Positions 58,890-64,000 of a stretch of 64,000 bases of DNA are shown here, piece by piece. The stretch is taken from NCBI GenBank assembly GCA_022606425.2, contig JAHDVF020001026.1, positions 1 through 64,000 of the forward strand, written 5' to 3'. The position numbers and the translations under genes are program-made. How positions within the stretch are numbered: position 1 is the first letter of the stretch; each line of letters begins with the position of its first letter. The DNA is from Lepidostoma basale (Eukaryota > Arthropoda > Insecta > Trichoptera > Lepidostomatidae). The notes below the pieces were generated by a model. That model did no database searches. It saw only the letters and a program-made list of their open reading frames with translations, and was not told where the DNA came from.

Positions 58890-60995
58890 ATGGAGTTTGA
58901 GACGGAGTGGGACGTAGAGGGCTATAGAGGAGAAGGCGAGAGCGAGGAGCACTGGGGCTTGCGACGGCGATTTATAGAGCGCTGGAAGGGCCATTACGCC
59001 GAGGAGCGACTCGTATGCCTCTCGCGCGTGTTTGCCAACAGCGAGCTGCTCGGCTGCCGCTACCCTGCTGAGGTTGCCCGCCTGGTAGCCGAACTGTCCC
59101 GGGAGGTGAGCCTCGCCAAAAATTGTTTTACACCTTCGGAATGAGTGAATACCTACTTGACACTGGTTGGTTACTGGTTTTAGGTGGCGGCAGAATACAG
59201 AGAAAAAAAGAAAACCAAACTCCAGCGTACTTTTGTGTCCGCATCCGAAGCTGCGGAAGATCGAGCACGCGGGATCAAGCGGGCGGCCAATGAGCAATCC
59301 GGTTCAAATAACGGGCCAGGCGCACCCAAGCTTTTTGTCCCGGCTCAAGCCAGCGACAAACAACCCTTCGTTCTTCCCGAGTCGCCTCTGACCGGACAAA
59401 GACAAGAATGCCACGACTACAGATCACAAATCAACAGAACTGAACGACCCTCATTTCAAAATAGAAATTTGAGCGCCCATCCTTTGTTTCAAAATAATAA
59501 TCGTAGTGTCGGTCCGTCATTTCAAAATAGAGCGGACAATCATCGGCCTTCATTTCAGAATAGAAACGAGCGGTTACCATCGCAAAGTCGAGGACAGAGT
59601 GCTAGACTTAGGAATCCATGTATGAACTCGGAGGTGAACGATGCCATTATAAAATCCAAGTACGGAAGTTTGGTGCTCTTTGACCGTCCGGGCTCCATGA
59701 CCGGCAAGTTGTACAGTGAGTGCTGCTATTTCTAACCTGCTTATATTTATTATCAAAAAATGTACACAAACTGCGTTAAAAGAGAACTTTAATCATAGTT
59801 TATTGAAAACTGTATCCAATATTAAATATCTGTTTCCCTCACCTGTTTTGCTCTTACCTTTTCTGTTATAGCTTCGTGTCAAATTTGCAAAGTTCCCATA
59901 TTGACAGAATGCGAAAGAATGGGGGAAGGCTGGTCATGTGTGATTCTGGTGAATGGAGTGAAGGCCGCCGAGGCCGGGGGATCGTCCCAGAAGGAGGCCA
60001 AGGAGGCGGCCAGCGCAGCGGCGTGGGCGGCCCTGCAGGCGGTGTGCCACACCCTGCAGGTCACGGCCAACCACAGCTCCAGCGAACGGCTGTCGGCTCG
60101 CGACGTCAACGCTGCCCCGGACAAGCTGGCCCACGGCCTCGACACTAAAGTGGACAGCGCCATCGCCACCAGGTGATTGATTCTATCTTTTAGGAAATTA
60201 CCAACTGCGACTGCCCACTAGCCCTAGGTGGTCAGCAGTTTCGGCAATTCCTATGCGAATGATGGAGCCACAATTTTTTTTTCGTTGTTCCAGAATGATG
60301 AAAATGATGGGGTGGGGGGGCGGAGCCCTGGGGGCGGCCGGAGAAGGGATCAACGAACCCATTACTCCCCACTTGAAGCAGGTCAATGTTATTATTTTAT
60401 TGATTATCCTGTTAGTTCCTTAATAATTGACACTACTAACTTGTCAAGTTAATAATATTGTGAAAGCAGCAGACAACTGCATTTGTTTAGTCTGTCTGGC
60501 ATCACACATCAGGATGCATGTAATGGTATTGATTGGTGAGCGCAGATCAGGCGTGCGGGGCTAGGCAGCGCGGGTGGGGCGGGCGAGGGCGGGAGGGACA
60601 TGCGCGGGGCGCTGCGCAGCACCATGGAGAACTTTGCTCGCGACGGGGACTTCAGTTGCGACCTCGTGTTCGCCTCCGACTTCAGCAAGGATGAACGTGC
60701 CCTCATGCACAAGATAGCGCTGCGCCTCGGGCTCAAGTCCAAGAGCTACGGCAAGGACGATGACAGGTGAGTTGAGAGCCCATTGAGCAGTGTGACACAC
60801 CGTAAGCATGTGTTATAAGTAGTTATTAAGTTACTCATTGGTGCCCACAGATACTTGGTGATCAGCAAGCCCGTCGCCCTGGCCCAGCTGGTGCAGACTC
60901 TCATGACCTCGGGGGGCAGTAATGACAAGTACAAGTTGGTCTTGCCCGGCTCCTGCCCCCCGCCACCGCCACCGCATCAACCCCCTCATCTCTAG
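58890..60995 (+). CDS. NKRF: NF-kappa-B-repressing-factor-like protein (XTBD, dsRBD-like, G-patch, R3H)
   Basis: Six exons in phase: 58890-59105, 59184-59715, 59872-60172, 60294-60381, 60546-60766 and 60851-60995, giving 500 aa. Residues 1-72 form an XRN2-binding domain (EHWGLRRRFIERWKGHY, CLSRVFANSELLGCRYP). A linker of about 170 aa follows, with four to five repeats of PSFQNRN type. Next are a dsRNA-binding-like domain (about 258-320), a G-patch (MMKMMGWGGGALGAAGEGI, about 352-370) and an R3H domain (MENFARDGDFSCDLVF on, about 400-460), then a Pro-rich end. Known role: NKRF-type proteins recruit XRN2 and activate the DHX15 helicase in nucleoli for pre-rRNA processing. It is shorter than the human protein. 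It ends 229 bp from the oppositely oriented SREK1IP1 stop. Confidence 0.88.
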
Positions 60996-61008
60996 CCAGT
61001 ATAGATAT

Positions 61009-61014
61009 AAATAA
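61009..61014 (+). terminator. Poly(A) signal AATAAA of the NKRF-like gene
   Basis: It follows the stop by about 14 nt (ATATAAATAAAAATAA), giving a very short 3' UTR before the convergent gene. Confidence 0.6.
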
Positions 61015-61223
61015 AAATAATTTTATTACTTTATTCCTAGATAAGTTTATTTATAAAAAAAATATTAATACACAATATTAATAAAAATATACATTCTTAA
61101 AAAACGTTTTTATTCACACCAAAGTATCATTGATGCCACTATCATGTTCCCCGTCTTGTGAAGTATATTATGAGCTCGGAGAATGTTCTGTTTATCATTG
61201 GTGATGCAAACTGTTGGCACAAT

Positions 61224-61858
61224 TTATTCCGAAGATGACCGGCGCCGAGATTTCTTCTTATGTTTCTTCTTTTCTTTTTTGTGCGACTTCTTTTTCTTCT
61301 TAGACTTCTCTCGGCCGTCCGAGTCGTCGCTGCTGAGGGGAGACCGTGATCTGGACACAAAAGCAAACAGAATAAACTTACAAACACCTTATTTACAATT
61401 TTTTTGTAGATAAGCAAAAAAAATTCTGGAGATTAGGAATATATCAAAAACCGGGGACTCTTTAGTGAGCTGCCCCACACTAGGTATCGGTAAGTTACCT
61501 CTCCTTCTTCTTCTTGGTTTTCTTCTCGACCTTCCTGGCGAGCCTCTCTCGGAGCTCTTGCTCCCGCAGCCTTTGCAGCGGGGTGGGGCCGCCACCTGCG
61601 CCCTCCGAGTCCGAGCTCGTGCTGCTCACGTCCAGCACTATCTCCTTGTTGGGATCTACCTGCAAGAATTGATTCCAAAAGAATTTGCACTCTCCGCAAG
61701 GTAGATATAGAAACAGGCCTTGACCTTGTATGATTTACCTTGATGAAGTTGCGGCACTGGTAGGTGAGGTGGCCGGCATACCCGCACTTGCTGCACGCCG
61801 CCCGTGCTGACTCCTTCCCCGCCGGCAGCAGCCTAGACAGCCCCTCGGGGTCCCCCAT
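61224..61858 (-). CDS. SREK1IP1: SREK1-interacting protein 1 (splicing-associated zinc knuckle protein)
   Basis: Three exons (61858-61739, 61659-61499, 61350-61224) with phases 0 and 2 give 135 aa. A CCHC zinc knuckle CSKCGYAGHLTYQC (22-35) is followed by RNFIKVDPNKEIVLDVSSTS, the core conserved in this family, then an acidic/Ser patch and a Lys/Arg-rich tail with RS dipeptides (RSRSPLSS, KSRRRSSSE). Known role: it binds the SR-related factor SREK1 and acts in pre-mRNA splicing in the nucleus. An acceptor just before the ATG (TTTTCAG, 61870s) implies a 5' UTR intron. The minus-strand AATAAA overlaps the TAA stop (GGAATAAAT). Confidence 0.93.
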
Positions 61859-61929
61859 CGCTGTTTCTTTCTGAAAATAAATTATTTACAATAAGACATA
61901 CCTCGCTCATACACTCGGGTATATCAGGC

Positions 61930-62165
61930 GTTGTTTGCAGAATTCATTAAGACCTCAATATGAGAATGCAGAGTGAACAAAAGGATCATTAAGATGGTGA
62001 TGCGTAGAAAGAGTGAATGGTGGGAAAAGTACATTGGAATGGAAGAGGAAAGAAATGAAATAAGAAAAATAAATAAATATGAGACGAGGAGTGAGAGAGT
62101 TGTCATGTCAGGATATAAGAGTGTGGCTGTCCATCCTCTTAGCCTAATCCTTGTTCATAATGAAT
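61930..62165 (+). mobile_element. RTE-like LINE 3' fragment, heavily decayed
   Basis: GAGAGTTGTCATGTCAGGAT, then AAGAGTGTGGCTGTCCATCC and TCTTAGCCTAATCC parallel the usual LINE terminus (GTCAGGATAGAA, GTGGCGGTCCATCC). Confidence 0.65.
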
Positions 62166-62800
62166 CAGAGGAGTGTTTACATTTGAACAATAAGCGAGTC
62201 TGATGAATTTTGAATGCGGTGTCGTTATCAAAAACATAATCAACTTGTGTCATTAAAAATTCGCAAGGAAAATATTTAAAATAAAACATTATCATTGTCA
62301 AATAAAATATTACATCAGTTTAAGATATTAACGAAGTAACGTTGTCATTCTGCAAAGTAAAAAAATATATTAAAATATAGGTTATGATTTGACAGCTGAT
62401 GACCAATTTTTATTGCAGAGTCTTACTTAATTAAATTTTCTGTATTTAAATAAAATAATAAAAATCATACCTTCAGGAACTTTCAACCACTTTTTAATTA
62501 ACAAAACTTAACATAAGTTAACGCGGGAACATCGACGTTCCAAAGAAATACGAAATCTAGTTGACGATGTAATACCCCATCCACACTCATGCCAATGCCG
62601 TCTTGACGTTATAACAAGCCGGCGCCGACGATGTCATTTTCGAGACCACCTTCTTGTCTCAACCGGGTTAAATCTGGTATCCGTGCCGATGCATTAGACA
62701 GCAATGCCGTCTCGAAATCTTTGATTGCTGTGGCACTTCTTCATTTTTCAATGAATATTTGCTTACAAAGGACATTTTCAATTATGCACATTACAAAAGG
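62166..62800. other. Gene-free stretch
   Basis: AT-rich to 62520. Then a stretch with GATGCCGTCTTGACG / GCAATGCCGTCTCGA type repeats (62590 and 62700). Nothing recognised. Confidence 0.5.
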
Positions 62801-62809
62801 AACACATTA

Positions 62810-63500
62810 ATATGCCTTTCTTCTTCTTTGCGTGCCGCATCGGGTCCCCCCGACGTTGGCAATCACTCCGGCGAAGGCTTCTCTATCTTGCGCAACCCGG
62901 AACAGCTCCCCCACATGTCTCATCCCGGTCCAGTCTCTTATGTTGCACAGCCAAGACGTTTGCCTCCTACCAGGACTCGCTGCCCCTCAATTTTTCCTAT
63001 CAGTATTAGTTGGAGCAAACTGTATTTATCTCCCCGCAGAATGTGACCCCGATATGAAATCTTACGGACCTTAACGTCCTTTAGCAGTTGTCTACTACAA
63101 TTGGCTCTCCTCAAAACCTCCAAATTGCTGATGAAATCTGTCTACGGTATGCGAAGCATTCTTCTGTACAACCGCATATCGAATGCTTCCAACCGGTTCA
63201 TAGTGTGCACTTTCAGGGCCCAAGTCTCTGAGCCATAGAGTAATACAGACCAGACATAGCACTTCAACATTCTCTGCTTTAGTTTCAAGTTCAAGTTGTC
63301 ATGGCAGAATAGTCTCATTTTGTTGAATGAACTACAGACTGCTTCGATCCTGCACTTCACTTCCATATCTGGGTCCATAGATGATTTAATCACACTGCCC
63401 AGGTACTTAAAGTGTTCCACCCTCTCCAATGGTTCACCACCGAGTCGTAATGTTAGAGCGGAATAATCCGCTCTGCCAAATGCCATCCATTTTGGCTTTT
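62810..63500 (-). mobile_element. LINE reverse transcriptase C-terminal relic (third family)
   Basis: Minus-strand frames carry LGGEPLERVEHFKYLGSVIK, LKCYVWSVLLYGSETWALKV and MRLYRRMLRIP, continuing in another frame with VLRRANCSRQLLKDVKVRKI and YRGHILRGDKYSLLQLILIG. This is the usual C-terminal region of a LINE RT. Frame changes show it is dead. Confidence 0.8.
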
Positions 63501-63536
63501 TTATATTAATGCCTTTACTTTAAAAAAAAAAACTGA

Positions 63537-63620
63537 CTACTCATCACGCCATCTCCCGGAAGAGGTAGACAAATGTACCCCCTCACTATTCCTTCCTGAC
63601 ATGCTTCTCTCGCTTTCTTA
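63537..63620 (-). mobile_element. RTE-like LINE 3'-end remnant
   Basis: Plus-strand CTACTCATCACGCCATCTCC, CTATTCCTTCCTGACATG and CTCGCTTTCTTAACAT are the reverse of the common terminus. Confidence 0.75.
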
Positions 63621-64000
63621 ACATATTTTTATTTGTTTATTTCCATTGTTTGTACTCCGTTACGGATATACCACACAAGAATATCGAAAGTGACACAACT
63701 CAAAAACACGTCTTTCCTGAATTCAACAAGTCGGGATATGTCACCCTGACTTTGGTCTTCGTTATCGAAGTATCAGCCCTAAAGCTATGACTCTATGTAG
63801 AATTGATTGAGTTTGATGGTTTTTTTATTTATTAGAATGTTATTAGTCAAGCCAACTTATTGTAATCGATTGTAACCCTGGTGGGGTGGGGTGGAGTTTG
63901 GAGGGGCCGGGGGTGGCCATGTGCCGAGATCTGGAGGGTCACCGAGTGAAGGTGGCAGGGAATGGCCTTGTGTGGGCCGGTTGTCTCGAATGGATACTGA
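63621..64000. other. Right edge, turning GC-rich, unexplained
   Basis: 63865-64000 is G-rich (GGTGGGGTGGGGTGGAG, then GGGGCCGGGGGTGG) and contrasts with the AT-rich DNA before it. It may be the start of an exon or element outside the window. Confidence 0.4.

Overview
The window is nuclear DNA of an insect, most likely a moth or butterfly. Supporting signs are (CCTAA)n = TTAGG-type telomeric repeat next to the poly(A) tails of telomere-targeted LINEs, a SIFamide precursor with the TYRKPPFNGSIF peptide, many short-intron genes, and heavy loads of Helitron, LINE, Penelope-like and mariner debris. The species cannot be named from sequence alone.

Left part (1-12.1 kb) looks subtelomeric. It holds the 3' half of an open LINE ORF2 (RT plus RNase H) whose poly(A) tail runs into CCTAA/CCTGA arrays, then octamer and minisatellite arrays, a second LINE 3' end ending in CCTGA arrays, and a mosaic of duplicated segments, an RTE-like LINE and a Helitron-like element. 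The CCTAA strand reads left to right, as expected if the chromosome end lies to the left.

Centre and right carry eight protein-coding genes whose splice phases I worked out by hand: AHCYL1/IRBIT-like (-, 13.1-17.4 kb), a 3-finger zinc finger protein with two GC-AG introns (+, 19.6-21.7 kb), the SIFamide neuropeptide precursor (-, 23.9-24.4 kb), a 10-finger C2H2 protein (-, 32.8-40.8 kb) with a complete MCMDC2-like meiotic MCM gene nested in one intron on the opposite strand (+, 36.3-38.9 kb), pyruvate dehydrogenase kinase (+, 43.4-56.6 kb, with a 10-kb first intron), an NKRF-like XTBD/dsRBD/G-patch/R3H protein (+, 58.9-61.0 kb) and SREK1IP1 (-, 61.2-61.9 kb, tail to tail with NKRF).

The genes do not form one pathway: methyl-cycle/IP3-receptor signalling, peptide signalling, transcription, meiosis, mitochondrial metabolism, rRNA processing and splicing are all represented. 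The most unusual observations are a 165-codon open frame continuing in phase past the PDK stop codon, the nested MCMDC2 gene with a degenerate nucleotide-binding loop, alternating CCTAA/CCTGA telomeric variants, and a dispersed foldback repeat whose arms contain hammerhead-ribozyme-like cores. All exon boundaries come from reading splice signals and codon phase, not from alignment or transcripts.
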